The notes below the pieces were generated by a model, which did no database searches, was not told the DNA's origin, and saw only the letters and a program-made list of their open reading frames with translations. From contig JBFICW010000001.1 of the NCBI GenBank assembly GCA_041581635.1, forward strand, positions 62,001 through 126,000: 64,000 nt of DNA, given 5' to 3'. A program made the translations under genes and the position numbers. Source of the DNA: Porticoccus sp041581635 (GTDB lineage: Bacteria; Pseudomonadota; Gammaproteobacteria; Pseudomonadales; Porticoccaceae). This document shows, one piece after another, positions 17,728 to 26,499 of the stretch. Position 1 is the first letter of the stretch. Each line of letters starts with the position of its first letter.

Positions 17728-18796
17728 TGGGTGTGTCCAGTGGTAAATACAGTGAAAATCGTGTTTCGCCGTTGACTTGGTCGCATTCGATCAAGCCCCG
17801 ATGAAGGTTTATAGCGGATTGGGCAATCGGTAGCCCAAGGCCACTTCCTTCAACTCGCCCGCTTATCATTGGGAAAAAGATACGGTCGATAATATTTTCG
17901 GGAATGCCGGGGCCGTTATCGATAATATCGATACGGCACACTACTTTGTGGTGCTTTTTCCCAATGGTGAAGTGACGTTGTATGCGAGTTTTTAACCTGA
18001 TGGTGGGCTCGGCCTGTTCGCTATTTTCGAGAGATTGAATGGCGTTTCTGACAATATTGAGCAGAGCTTGAACGAGTTGTCCTCGATCACCATTGATTTC
18101 AGGAATACTGGGATCGTAGTTGCGTTTTATGGCAATCCGGCCTCTGGTTTCAGTCTCGGCCAATGCGGCAACGTGTTCCAACACTTCATGAATATTTACG
18201 GGGGCAAATCTAGGCATGGTGTTTGGCCCGAGCAATCGATCCACCAAGCTGCAGAGTCTATCGGTTTCTGCTGAAATAATGTCGGTAAACTCTCTTAATT
18301 CTGGCTGGTCGTTAAGGTCCTCAGAGAGTAGTTGTGCTGCCCCTCGTATGCCGCCCAATGGGTTTTTAATCTCATGGGCTAGCCCGCGTACCAGGTTGCG
18401 GGTGGTGTCATGAGTGGTGATGAGTGCTTCTTCACGGTTAATCTTCATCAGCCTGTCCATAGGCTGCATTTCTATAAGCAGTAGTTTTGATGTTGCCGCT
18501 TGTATGGGGGTGGCGGTTAAATCGACAGTAACATGGGACTCGTCGGCCAAAGACAGTAGCGCTTGTCGCTGAGTAAATGGATGGTTGGACTCCATGGCGT
18601 TGCGCAACGAGTTAAGAACTTTGTCAGACTGGTGAAGAAGCCGGGTTATCGGGCAACCGCAAAGGCGAACTGCGCTGGCAGCAAGTAGGCTTTCAGCGGC
18701 AGGGTTCAGGTAGTTGATCTTCAGCTCGTTATTTAACAGAAGAACCGCTGTGCTGAGATTGTCCAGTAACAAATGATGTAATTGTTCTTCAGTCAT
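17720..18796 (-). CDS. ntrB: Nitrogen regulation sensor histidine kinase NtrB
   Basis: Cytoplasmic kinase/phosphatase that controls NtrC according to PII signals. The protein has an N-terminal PAS domain (about 8-105), an H-box with the phospho-acceptor His (GLAHEIKNPLGGIRGAAQLL), and a C-terminal ATPase domain with N-box region LNIVRNAIQSL and G-boxes DNGPGIPENI and GSGLGLPIAQS. ATG 18796 (MTEEQLHHLLLDNL) is chosen because it matches the family N-terminus and gives 358 residues; in-frame starts at 18838 and 18847 would add a short hydrophobic lead lacking a ribosome site. It is preceded by a sigma-54 promoter. Confidence 0.95.
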   Translation of the reverse strand: MTEEQLHHLLLDNLSTAVLLLNNELKINYLNPAAESLLAASAVRLCGCPITRLLHQSDKVLNSLRNAMESNHPFTQRQALLSLADESHVTVDLTATPIQAATSKLLLIEMQPMDRLMKINREEALITTHDTTRNLVRGLAHEIKNPLGGIRGAAQLLSEDLNDQPELREFTDIISAETDRLCSLVDRLLGPNTMPRFAPVNIHEVLEHVAALAETETRGRIAIKRNYDPSIPEINGDRGQLVQALLNIVRNAIQSLENSEQAEPTIRLKTRIQRHFTIGKKHHKVVCRIDIIDNGPGIPENIIDRIFFPMISGRVEGSGLGLPIAQSAINLHRGLIECDQVNGETRFSLYLPLDTPNE

Positions 18797-18875
18797 GTGA
18801 TCGCTGTTAATCTTAAAAAGCTTTCCGTACAAATACATGAGCAGCACATTCTTTTATCGCGTTGCTTAATGCAGT

Positions 18876-18891
18876 AGCAAATTACGGGCCA
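18876..18891 (-). promoter_or_regulatory. Sigma-54 (-24/-12) promoter of ntrBC
   Basis: On the minus strand this reads TGGCCCG-TAAT-TTGCT, against the consensus TGGCACG-N4-TTGCW: one mismatch (C for A), with exact spacing. Predicted start of transcription is near 18866, about 70 bases before the ntrB ATG. A perfect NtrC palindrome lies about 106 bases upstream. Confidence 0.75.
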
Positions 18892-18964
18892 GTTTTACAA
18901 AGCGGCTTTAGCTCAGTGAATTAGCGGGGGCTAATTATTAGTCTAGTTTAAATTATGGTGGATC

Positions 18965-18979
18965 GCACCATTGTGGTGC
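18965..18979 (-). promoter_or_regulatory. NtrC binding site upstream of ntrBC
   Basis: GCACCA-TTG-TGGTGC is a perfect 6+3+6 palindrome (7+3+7 if the flanking C/G are included), matching the enterobacterial NtrC consensus GCACCA-N3-TGGTGC. Its centre (18972) is about -106 from the predicted sigma-54 start. It abuts the stop codon of the DUF4124 gene, so a terminator hairpin was considered, but no T-run follows on the minus strand. Confidence 0.75.
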
Positions 18980-18980
18980 G

Positions 18981-19514
18981 CTAGTTTGCGTTGTGCTTTA
19001 TGGAGTGCCGCTTGACATGAATGGTGCTGGTGTTAGATGCACCTATGATTGTTCCTTCACCATCTACGATTCTAGCCTGGACGCTATGTTCGCCCCGAAT
19101 TAGTGCCTTGATGCTAAATGAGGTGGTGCTTGTTGCTGGGCCATAGGGCTGGCCATCAAATATTAATTGAACCAAATGCCCCATTTTTAACGTTGGTTTA
19201 AGGCTGATTTCAACGGGCACCAGCCGTTGCCCAGGTGGAATAGTGGCGTTATGTGCTGGTGTTACAATCAGGATTTCCTGGTAGCTATTTGCCGCAGCCT
19301 CCTCAACTTGCTTTTCATCGTGCAAGACTTCAATGGCTGGCTGGGTGTTGATGCTTGGTAGGCTTATAGCCTCAGTGGTGGGGTCATTTGCTGGCGGATT
19401 GTCTGTATAGGTGATGCCGCCCTCTTCGTCGATTACCCGATATACTTCAGCGTTAGCAAAAAATGCCACGCTGATACTTATCAGGGTGAAAAGCACGATA
19501 TTTCCTTTGATCAC
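18981..19514 (-). CDS. DUF4124 domain exported protein
   Basis: 177 residues starting at GTG 19514, which has GGAG seven bases upstream; an in-frame ATG at 19577 would add 21 residues without a ribosome site. Residues about 3-21 form a signal peptide (VLFTLISISVAFFANA). Next comes the short DUF4124 motif EVYRVIDEEGGITYTDNPP, then a linker and a C-terminal Ig-like beta segment (about 80-175; IVTPAHNATIPPGQ, SVQARIVDGEG). Function unknown. Such genes are often found between glnA and ntrBC in pseudomonad relatives, so its place is conserved, but no nitrogen role is shown. Confidence 0.8.
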   Translation of the reverse strand: MIKGNIVLFTLISISVAFFANAEVYRVIDEEGGITYTDNPPANDPTTEAISLPSINTQPAIEVLHDEKQVEEAAANSYQEILIVTPAHNATIPPGQRLVPVEISLKPTLKMGHLVQLIFDGQPYGPATSTTSFSIKALIRGEHSVQARIVDGEGTIIGASNTSTIHVKRHSIKHNAN

Positions 19515-19634
19515 AGGGACTCTCCATTTCTCTTGTATAAAGACTAGCCCTAATTTGACCATAGAAAAAGCCTGCAATTACAAAAAAAATATTTTTTTTG
19601 TGGGTTGTGATCTGAGCTCTGGAAGAATGGCAAC

Positions 19635-19669
19635 AAAAAAGGCTGTGAAATTGCTTTCACAGCCTTTTT
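19635..19669 (-). terminator. Rho-independent terminator of glnA
   Basis: GGCTGTGAAA and TTTCACAGCC pair perfectly (10 bp, TTGC loop in plus-strand orientation), flanked by A6 on one side and T5 on the other. It begins about 20 bases after the glnA stop on the minus strand and could work in both directions. Confidence 0.9.
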
Positions 19670-19690
19670 GGGGTCGGGAAGACCTAACTC

Positions 19691-21094
19691 TTATACAGAG
19701 TAATACATATCGAACTCAACTGGGTGAGTGGTGTGTTCTACACGGTAAACATCTTGCATTTTCAGTTCGATGTAAGCGTCGATGGTATCGTCAGTAAATA
19801 CGCCGCCAGCTGTGAGGAATTCACGGTCTGAGTCCAGTTCTTCCAGTGCTTCGCGAAGGCTTCCAGCAACTTGTGGAATCTCGGCAGCTTCTTCTGGAGG
19901 CAAGTCGTACAAATCTTTATCCGCTGCATCACCAGGGTGGATTTTGTTGAGTACGCCGTCAATGCCGGCCATAAGCATGGCTGCAAACATCAGGTAAGGG
20001 TTGGCAGTTGGATCGCCGAAGCGAATCTCAACGCGTTTGCCTTTAGGTGACGCTACGTAGGGGATGCGTAGAGACGCAGAGCGGTTGCGAGCTGAGTAGG
20101 CTAGCATTACTGGTGCTTCAAAGCCTGGGATTAGGCGTTTGTATGAGTTGGTCGAAGCATTGGCAAATGCATTCAGTGCTTTTGCATGCTTGATGATGCC
20201 GCCGATGTAGTAAAGCGCGGTATCGCTCAGGCCGGCATAGCCGTCGCCAGCGAAAGTGTTTTCACCATCTTTCCAGAAAGACTGGTGGCAATGCATGCCA
20301 GAGCCGTTATCACCTACCAATGGTTTAGGCATGAATGTGGCCGTTTTGCCATAGGCATGTGCGACGTTGTGTACGCAGTATTTAAGGATCTGAACTTCGT
20401 CAGCTTTGTTGACCAGCGTGTTAAATTTTACACCGATTTCACATTGCCCGGCAGTACCTACTTCGTGGTGATGAACTTCGATGTCGAGACCCATTTGTTC
20501 CATGGCTCCGCACATTGCTGCACGAAGGTCGTGAAGGCTGTCAACGGGAGGTACGGGGAAGTAGCCGCCTTTGATGCCCGGGCGGTGTCCCATGTTTCCA
20601 TCAGCATAGTCGTGGCCGGCAGCCCAAGCTGCTTCTTCAGAGCTGATTTTGTAGAAAGCGCCGCTCATGTCGGAGCCCCACTTGATGTCGTCGAATACAA
20701 AGAATTCTGGTTCTGGGCCGAAAAAAGCAGTGTCGCCCAATCCAGTAGACTTCAGGTATTCTTCAGCGCGTTTAGCAACTGAACGCGGGTCGCGTTCATA
20801 ACCTTGCATGGTGGCTGGCTCGATAATATCGCAGCGGATGATGACTGTTACCTCATCGGTAAAAGGGTCGAGCATGGCTGTGTTGTCGTCAGGCATCAGG
20901 ATCATGTCGGATTCATTAATGCCTTTCCAGCCTTCAATAGAAGAACCATCAAACATTTTTCCCTCTTCAAAGAAGTCTTCGCCAACTTCGCTGATGGGCA
21001 TGGATACGTGTTGTTCCTTACCTTTGGTGTCTGTAAAGCGTAGGTCTACCCAGCGGGCTTCGCTTTCTTTAATCAGGGTTAGGGTTTTAGACAT
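19691..21094 (-). CDS. glnA: Glutamine synthetase type I
   Basis: Makes glutamine from glutamate, ammonia and ATP; dodecameric. The 467-residue protein (E. coli 469) has DGSSIEGWKGINESDM near the N-terminus, the catalytic VEIRFGDPTANPYL and the adenylylation site LYDLPPEEAAEIP, whose Tyr is the GlnE target in type I-beta enzymes. ATG 21094 is preceded by GGAGGAA. It is expressed from a sigma-54 promoter with an upstream NtrC site. Confidence 0.97.
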   Translation of the reverse strand: MSKTLTLIKESEARWVDLRFTDTKGKEQHVSMPISEVGEDFFEEGKMFDGSSIEGWKGINESDMILMPDDNTAMLDPFTDEVTVIIRCDIIEPATMQGYERDPRSVAKRAEEYLKSTGLGDTAFFGPEPEFFVFDDIKWGSDMSGAFYKISSEEAAWAAGHDYADGNMGHRPGIKGGYFPVPPVDSLHDLRAAMCGAMEQMGLDIEVHHHEVGTAGQCEIGVKFNTLVNKADEVQILKYCVHNVAHAYGKTATFMPKPLVGDNGSGMHCHQSFWKDGENTFAGDGYAGLSDTALYYIGGIIKHAKALNAFANASTNSYKRLIPGFEAPVMLAYSARNRSASLRIPYVASPKGKRVEIRFGDPTANPYLMFAAMLMAGIDGVLNKIHPGDAADKDLYDLPPEEAAEIPQVAGSLREALEELDSDREFLTAGGVFTDDTIDAYIELKMQDVYRVEHTTHPVEFDMYYSV

Positions 21095-21211
21095 TGGTTC
21101 CTCCAATTGTAGGTATCGAGGTTAAACAAGTTAGCCGGCTTGACGGCAATACTTAAAAAGTTTTGTAATTTGCCGCTTGATAGCAAGCATGCAATTCATT
21201 AGTGCATCTAA

Positions 21212-21227
21212 AGCATGATTCATGCCA
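21212..21227 (-). promoter_or_regulatory. Sigma-54 (-24/-12) promoter of glnA
   Basis: The minus strand reads TGGCATG-AATC-ATGCT, close to TGGCACG-N4-TTGCW (two mismatches, exact spacing, invariant GG and GC present). Predicted start near 21202 leaves a leader of about 107 bases before the glnA ATG. Confidence 0.7.
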
Positions 21228-21289
21228 GTTTTTGAAATCAATGAATTCAACAGGTTATGGCTGTGCGTTCATTGTGTAGAAGTTTGGTT

Positions 21290-21304
21290 GCACCAATATG
21301 GTGC
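21290..21304 (-). promoter_or_regulatory. NtrC binding site (enhancer) upstream of glnA
   Basis: GCACCA-ATA-TGGTGC is a perfect NtrC palindrome, with an extra TT/CT flank like the E. coli glnA sites. It is centred about -95 from the predicted sigma-54 start. A second half-site (TGGTGCAA, 21320-21327) is centred two helical turns further upstream and may bind a second dimer weakly. The 350-base gap between glnA and thiI is taken up by this regulatory region. Confidence 0.78.
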
Positions 21305-21344
21305 TCTTGTGTGTTGTTTTGGTGCAAAAGAGGCGCTTGTCAAA

Positions 21345-21374
21345 TTGCACTCCATTTTTTTAGCAGCCCATAAT
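21345..21374 (+). promoter_or_regulatory. Possible sigma-70 promoter of thiI
   Basis: TTGCAC (21345-21350) and CATAAT (21369-21374) are separated by 18 bases, with thiI starting about 70 bases later. Two mismatches in all; not unique enough to be certain. Confidence 0.4.
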
Positions 21375-21444
21375 ACGCCGAATTGAGGCTATTTGTAATA
21401 TAATCGACAGCTTTTCCCAGTCATAGTGATGAGTAGCCCCTTTT

Positions 21445-22893
21445 ATGCATTTTGTCGTTAAGTTATTCCCGGAAATTACCATTAAAAGTGCACCTGTTCG
21501 AAAGCGTATGACCAAGCAGTTGCGAAACAATCTGCGGAAATTGTTGCAGCCTCTCGATTCCCATATTCGGGTGGAGATGGATTGGGAGAAGATTGAAATA
21601 ACGGGCCCCGAAGATCACGAATTGGCAGTTCAAATGGCCGATGTTTTGGCGCGTACGCCGGGAATAGCCAATTTTTCCCGGGTTCAGCACTTTGCTTTGG
21701 GCGACTTCGATGACATTCTCGATAAAACGCTTTCCGTTTGGGCTGATAAATTGGCAGGGAAAACGTTTGTGCTTCGCGTGAAGCGAAGTGGAAAACACGA
21801 ATTTACCTCTCATGATGTAGAGCGCCAGGTTGGTGGTGGTTTGCTGCACCAATCCGAGGCGGCAGGGGTTAAACTCAAGAACCCGGATATTACCGTTAAG
21901 TTGGAAATTCGCCATGACCAGCTTTATGTGATTGAAGAGACGACACCAGGGCTGGGTGGATTCCCCTTGGGTTCTCAAGATTCGGTGATTTCACTGATTT
22001 CAGGCGGTTTTGACTCTACGGTTTCTAGTTACCTTACTATTAAAAGAGGGTTGCGAACGCATTTTCTATTTTTTAACCTCGGTGGCCGCGCACACGAAGT
22101 CGGCGTCAAAGAGGTGGCGTTTTATCTATGGAACAAATTTAGTGGATCGCATCGAGTAAGGTTTATTTCTGTTCCATTTGAAGAAGTGGTGTCGGAAATT
22201 CTTTGTAATGTCCATAACTCTCAAATGGGCGTTGTGCTAAAGCGGATGATGTTGAGGGCCTCGGAGCGAATCGCCGAAGAAATGGGTGTGCAGGGGTTGG
22301 TTACTGGTGAAAGCGTGGCCCAGGTGTCGAGTCAGACATTGGCTAATTTGTCGGTAATAGATTCGGTCACAAATACGCTGGTGCTGCGGCCTTTGGTGAC
22401 CTTCGATAAAAATGACATTATCGATATTGCGCGGAAGATTGGTACCGAAGAATTTGCAGCAAATATGCCTGAATATTGTGGCGTTATCTCCGTAAAGCCC
22501 ACCACTCGAGCAAAAGAGGAGCGTGTTGTAAAAGAGGAGTCAGCATTTGACTTTGAGGTGCTGGAGAGAGCTATCGCCAATAAATGGGTGCAGAACATTG
22601 ATGAGGTGATGGACGACAAGGTGCCATTGACTCAGGTTGAGGTGTTTGCGGTGCCGCAGCCCGGTGCTGTGGTTGTGGATATTCGCCACCCAGACGAAGT
22701 GGATGTTCGTCCGCTCAAGTTGGATGTCTCCGAGGTGCAGGAAATTCCATTTTTTACCCTGCAGAATAAATTCAAGGAGCTGGATGGAGGCACCTCTTAC
22801 CTGCTTTATTGTGACAAAGGTGTGATGAGTCGCCTGCATGCTGAGTTGCTGGTGGAGCAGGGGTTTGCCAATGTGGCGGTTTATCGCCCGTGA
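21445..22893 (+). CDS. thiI: tRNA 4-thiouridine synthase / thiamine thiazole sulfur carrier ThiI
   Basis: Transfers sulfur to U8 of tRNAs and to ThiS for thiazole synthesis. At 482 residues it equals E. coli ThiI. Domains in order: an N-terminal ferredoxin-like region plus THUMP (about 1-165), an adenylating PP-loop domain with SLISGGFDSTVSSYL (about 175-385), and a C-terminal rhodanese domain (about 400-482) whose catalytic Cys is in LLYCDKGVMSR. The rhodanese extension is complete, so the thiamine role is probably retained. Confidence 0.96.
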   Translation: MHFVVKLFPEITIKSAPVRKRMTKQLRNNLRKLLQPLDSHIRVEMDWEKIEITGPEDHELAVQMADVLARTPGIANFSRVQHFALGDFDDILDKTLSVWADKLAGKTFVLRVKRSGKHEFTSHDVERQVGGGLLHQSEAAGVKLKNPDITVKLEIRHDQLYVIEETTPGLGGFPLGSQDSVISLISGGFDSTVSSYLTIKRGLRTHFLFFNLGGRAHEVGVKEVAFYLWNKFSGSHRVRFISVPFEEVVSEILCNVHNSQMGVVLKRMMLRASERIAEEMGVQGLVTGESVAQVSSQTLANLSVIDSVTNTLVLRPLVTFDKNDIIDIARKIGTEEFAANMPEYCGVISVKPTTRAKEERVVKEESAFDFEVLERAIANKWVQNIDEVMDDKVPLTQVEVFAVPQPGAVVVDIRHPDEVDVRPLKLDVSEVQEIPFFTLQNKFKELDGGTSYLLYCDKGVMSRLHAELLVEQGFANVAVYRP

Positions 22894-22992
22894 AAATAGA
22901 TCATAACCATCTGTAATTAGAATAATTTAGCTATCTCCACAAGGGTTGGGTCAGTATAATGCCCGCCTTTTGACCAACTCCGGACTAATCCT

Positions 22993-24801
22993 GTGATCGA
23001 GAATCTTCGTAATATCGCCATTATTGCCCACGTAGACCATGGTAAGACTACCTTGGTGGATAAATTACTTGAGCAGTCCGGCACCCTTGACCGAAAAAGT
23101 ATGGGTGCAGAACGTGTCATGGACTCCAATGATCAGGAGCGTGAACGCGGGATTACTATTCTAGCTAAAAATACTGCAATCGAATGGAATGATTACCGGA
23201 TCAATATTGTTGACACCCCCGGGCACGCCGATTTCGGTGGTGAAGTTGAACGGGTGCTTTCCATGGTGGATTGCGTGTTGTTATTGGTCGACGCTGTTGA
23301 TGGTCCAATGCCGCAAACACGGTTTGTGACTCAAAAAGCTTTTGAGCAGGGTTTGAATCCAATTTTGGTTGTGAACAAGGTTGACCGCCCTGGTGCTCGT
23401 CCTCACTGGGTGATGGATCAAGTGTTCGATTTATTCGATAGCTTGGGCGCTACCGATGAGCAATTGGACTTCCCTGTTATTTATGCCTCCGCTCTGAATG
23501 GTATTGCCGGTATGGAACCGGGTGACATGGCGGAAGATATGACGCCCTTGTTTCAGATGATTGTGGACAAAGTAAAGGCCCCGGAAGTTGATCCAGAAGG
23601 TCCGCTGCAAATGCAGATCAGTGCGTTGGATTACAGCAGTTATGTGGGTGTTATTGGTGTTGGTCGCATTGCTCGGGGAAGGTTAAAGCCCAACGAGCAG
23701 GTGGTTGTTGTCGACCGTGAAGGTAAAACACGTAAAGGTAAAGTTCTGCAGGTGATGGGTTATGACGGCCTTGAGCGTGTGCCGGTAGAAAAGGCGGAAG
23801 CTGGAGATATCGTTTGTATTACAGGTATCGACAAGCTGGGTATTTCAGACACGCTCTGTCACCCTGATGCACCGGAAGCGTTACCGCCATTGAGTGTTGA
23901 CGAGCCTACAGTCAGTATGACTTTCCAGGTAAACAACTCGCCATTTGCTGGATTGGAAGGCAAATTTGTGACCTCGCGAAATATCAAGGATCGCCTCGAA
24001 CAGGAGTTGATCCATAACGTTGCGCTTCGAGTAGAGCAGGGTGATAGCCCGGATAAATTTATTGTATCCGGTCGTGGTGAATTGCACCTGTCTGTATTGA
24101 TAGAAAGTATGCGTCGAGAAGGTTTTGAGTTGGGGGTTTCTCGCCCAGAGGTTATTCAGAAAGAAATTGATGGGAAGCTTCACGAGCCCTACGAGCAGGT
24201 CGTGATTGATGTTGAAGACCAGCATCAAGGCTCGGTTATGGAAGAGTTGGGCCTCCGTAAAGCGGAAATGACCAATATGGAGCCCGATGGTAAAGGCCGC
24301 GTAAGACTTGAGTTTATGGCGCCTTCCCGCGGTTTGATCGGCTTCCGTTCTCACTTTCTGACCATGACCAGTGGTTCGGGCATTATGACCAGTATTTTTG
24401 ATCACTACGGCCCAGTTAAGCAGGGTGAAGTGGCCAAGCGTCAAAATGGCGTGCTGGTTTCAATGACGAAAGGTAAGACGCTGGCCTTTGGCTTGTTTAA
24501 CTTGCAGGAGCGCGGTCGCTTATTCTTGGGCGCCGGTAACGATGTGTATGAAGGCCAAATTGTCGGCTTGCATTCTCGCAACAATGATCTGCCTGTTAAT
24601 CCGACCAAAGGTAAGCAGTTGACCAATGTGCGGGCTTCCGGTACCGATGAGGCGTTAACGCTGTCTCCTCCAATTACCCACACGCTGGAACAGGCATTGG
24701 AGTTTATTGAGGACGATGAGCTAGTAGAAGTTACACCGCAAAGTATACGTCTTCGCAAAAAACTGCTCACTGAAAATGAGCGTAAGCGAGCTCCTAAATA
24801 G
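22993..24801 (+). CDS. typA: Ribosome-associated GTPase TypA/BipA
   Basis: Translational GTPase that helps 50S assembly and growth under stress. The 602-residue protein starts at GTG with IENLRNIAIIAHVDHGKTTL (G1), then RERGITI (G2), DTPGHADFGGE (G3), NKVDRPGA (G4) and SALNG (G5). These are followed by the beta-barrel, EF-G-like and TypA-specific C-terminal domains, with the late motif HSRNNDLPVNPTKGKQLTN. It lies 99 bp after thiI, as in Pseudomonas. Confidence 0.96.
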   Translation: MIENLRNIAIIAHVDHGKTTLVDKLLEQSGTLDRKSMGAERVMDSNDQERERGITILAKNTAIEWNDYRINIVDTPGHADFGGEVERVLSMVDCVLLLVDAVDGPMPQTRFVTQKAFEQGLNPILVVNKVDRPGARPHWVMDQVFDLFDSLGATDEQLDFPVIYASALNGIAGMEPGDMAEDMTPLFQMIVDKVKAPEVDPEGPLQMQISALDYSSYVGVIGVGRIARGRLKPNEQVVVVDREGKTRKGKVLQVMGYDGLERVPVEKAEAGDIVCITGIDKLGISDTLCHPDAPEALPPLSVDEPTVSMTFQVNNSPFAGLEGKFVTSRNIKDRLEQELIHNVALRVEQGDSPDKFIVSGRGELHLSVLIESMRREGFELGVSRPEVIQKEIDGKLHEPYEQVVIDVEDQHQGSVMEELGLRKAEMTNMEPDGKGRVRLEFMAPSRGLIGFRSHFLTMTSGSGIMTSIFDHYGPVKQGEVAKRQNGVLVSMTKGKTLAFGLFNLQERGRLFLGAGNDVYEGQIVGLHSRNNDLPVNPTKGKQLTNVRASGTDEALTLSPPITHTLEQALEFIEDDELVEVTPQSIRLRKKLLTENERKRAPK

Positions 24802-24859
24802 GTCTGTTTGAGAGGTCACCCTTAGATTTTTTTAGCTTTTGTATCTAGGAGTGCCAGGT

Positions 24860-25447
24860 TTAACTCTGGCATTCCCTGTGTCGAAAGCACGCCAGGGTGT
24901 GATCGTTCACTATGCCGATGGCTTGCATGTAGGCGTAGCAGATAGTTTGTCCAAAAAATCGAAAACCGATTTTTTTCATGTCTTTGCTGATTCGCTCTGA
25001 CAGTGCCGTTGATGCAGGCACCTGTTGTGGGTGTTGCCATTGGTTCAGAATTGGTTTGCCGTCGACAAATTGCCACAAGTAACTGGCAAAGCGGCCATGC
25101 TGTCGCTGTATCTCTAAAAACCTTTGGGCATTGTTTATTGTGCTCTCAATTTTCATTCTGTTCCGAACGATCCCTGAATTATTCATCAGCGTCTCAATAT
25201 CTCTTTGATCAAAATCCGCGACTTTTTCGGGTTCAAAATTAGCAAAAGCCTGCCGGTAGTTTTCGCGTTTTCTCAGAATGGTGATCCAGGCTAAGCCGGC
25301 CTGTGCACTTTCAAGGATAATGAATTCAAATAGTTTTTGATCGTCAAAGCAGGGGTAGCCCCACTCGGTGTCGTGATAGTGTTGATAGAGGGGGTCGCCG
25401 AGGCACCATTGGCAGCGAGTCAATTGCGTTTGTTTGTGAGCTGGCAT
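24860..25447 (-). CDS. tag: DNA-3-methyladenine glycosylase I
   Basis: Excises 3-methyladenine from alkylated DNA. The 195-residue protein shows the zinc-binding N-terminus RCQWCLGDPLYQHYHDTEWG and C-terminal HTLACFRH that completes the Cys/His snap. The core FEFIILESAQAGLAWITIL and NNSGIVRNRMKIEST is typical of Tag. It is convergent with typA; I see no clear terminator in the 58-base gap. Confidence 0.95.
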   Translation of the reverse strand: MPAHKQTQLTRCQWCLGDPLYQHYHDTEWGYPCFDDQKLFEFIILESAQAGLAWITILRKRENYRQAFANFEPEKVADFDQRDIETLMNNSGIVRNRMKIESTINNAQRFLEIQRQHGRFASYLWQFVDGKPILNQWQHPQQVPASTALSERISKDMKKIGFRFFGQTICYAYMQAIGIVNDHTLACFRHRECQS

Positions 25448-25520
25448 AGGGTTAACTCTAGAGTATTTTCCTGTTGATGGGTGCTTAATTTAGGTTTTAT
25501 TGGCTTTCCGAGGGGTGCTG

Positions 25521-26480
25521 ATGAGAACGTTCTATCCACGAATCAAGCCTTATGTGACGCATTGTCTGGCGGTGGATGATATTCATCAACTCTATATAGA
25601 GGAGGTAGGCAATCCCGATGGTGTTCCCGTGCTTTTTGTACATGGTGGTCCAGGTGGGGGATGTACAGAAAACGATAGGCGATTTTTTGATCCAGAAAAA
25701 TACCGAATAGTCTTATTTGACCAGCGAGGTAGTGGGCGCTCGACACCCCATGCCGAATTAACCAATAACAATACACGCGAGTTGGTTGCGGATATGGAGA
25801 AAATCCGTGAGCGGCTTAAGATTGAGCGTTGGGTCTTGTTCGGTGGGTCGTGGGGTTCTACGCTGAGCTTAGTCTATGCTCAGGCCTATCCAGAGCGCGT
25901 GCGCGGAATGATTCTGCGGGGCATTTTTCTTTGCCGCGATCAGGACATACATTGGTTCTACCAAGATGGGGCCTGCCATATATTTCCTGATTACTGGCGA
26001 GATTATCTGGCACCAATTCCAGCCTCGGAGCAGAGTGATATGTTGGCTGCGTATTATCAGCGCTTGATTGGCGATGATGAGTTGGTGCGAATGGCGGCGG
26101 CAAAAGCTTGGTCGATCTGGGAAGGGCGTTGTGCCAGCCTGCACCCCAATCATAGTCTGGTTGAGTCTTTGGGGAGCCCGCATACTGCGCTGGCAATGGC
26201 GCGGATCGAGGCGCATTATTTTGTTAATCACGCCTTCCTGGAAGTGGATGAGATTATTTTGGGGGCGAGTGTGTTGAAAGATATTCCAGGCGTCATTGTT
26301 CATGGCCGTTACGATATGGTTTGCCCCGTGGCGCAGGCTTATGAGCTTCATCTAGCATGGCCAGGGTCTATTTTAAAGGTGGTTCGTGATGCTGGCCATG
26401 CTTCGAGCGAGCCAGGAACTCTGGCCGCTCTGGTGCAGGCGACGGACGACATGGTTGCAACCTTGGGGAATGTGTCCTGA
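25521..26480 (+). CDS. pip: Proline iminopeptidase (alpha/beta hydrolase)
   Basis: Releases N-terminal proline from peptides. The 319-residue protein shows the oxyanion motif VLFVHGGPGGGC, FDQRGSGRSTPHA, the nucleophile elbow FGGSWGSTLSL (Ser about residue 110), the acid in HGRYDMVCP and the His in DAGHASSEP. ATG 25521 is preceded by GAGGGG; an earlier TTG at 25500 is rejected. The strong motif order supports S33 prolyl aminopeptidase over a general esterase. Confidence 0.92.
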   Translation: MRTFYPRIKPYVTHCLAVDDIHQLYIEEVGNPDGVPVLFVHGGPGGGCTENDRRFFDPEKYRIVLFDQRGSGRSTPHAELTNNNTRELVADMEKIRERLKIERWVLFGGSWGSTLSLVYAQAYPERVRGMILRGIFLCRDQDIHWFYQDGACHIFPDYWRDYLAPIPASEQSDMLAAYYQRLIGDDELVRMAAAKAWSIWEGRCASLHPNHSLVESLGSPHTALAMARIEAHYFVNHAFLEVDEIILGASVLKDIPGVIVHGRYDMVCPVAQAYELHLAWPGSILKVVRDAGHASSEPGTLAALVQATDDMVATLGNVS

Positions 26481-26499
26481 CTTGGTTTTTTTGCGGCTT

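Noticed and set aside
18965..18980. Palindrome as terminator of the DUF4124 gene
   Set aside because: There is no T-run on the minus strand, and the sequence equals the NtrC consensus with the right distance to a sigma-54 promoter.
24852..24871. TGCCAG/CTGGCA hairpin at the end of tag
   Set aside because: It overlaps the tag coding end and is not followed by T residues in either direction, so it is not called a terminator.
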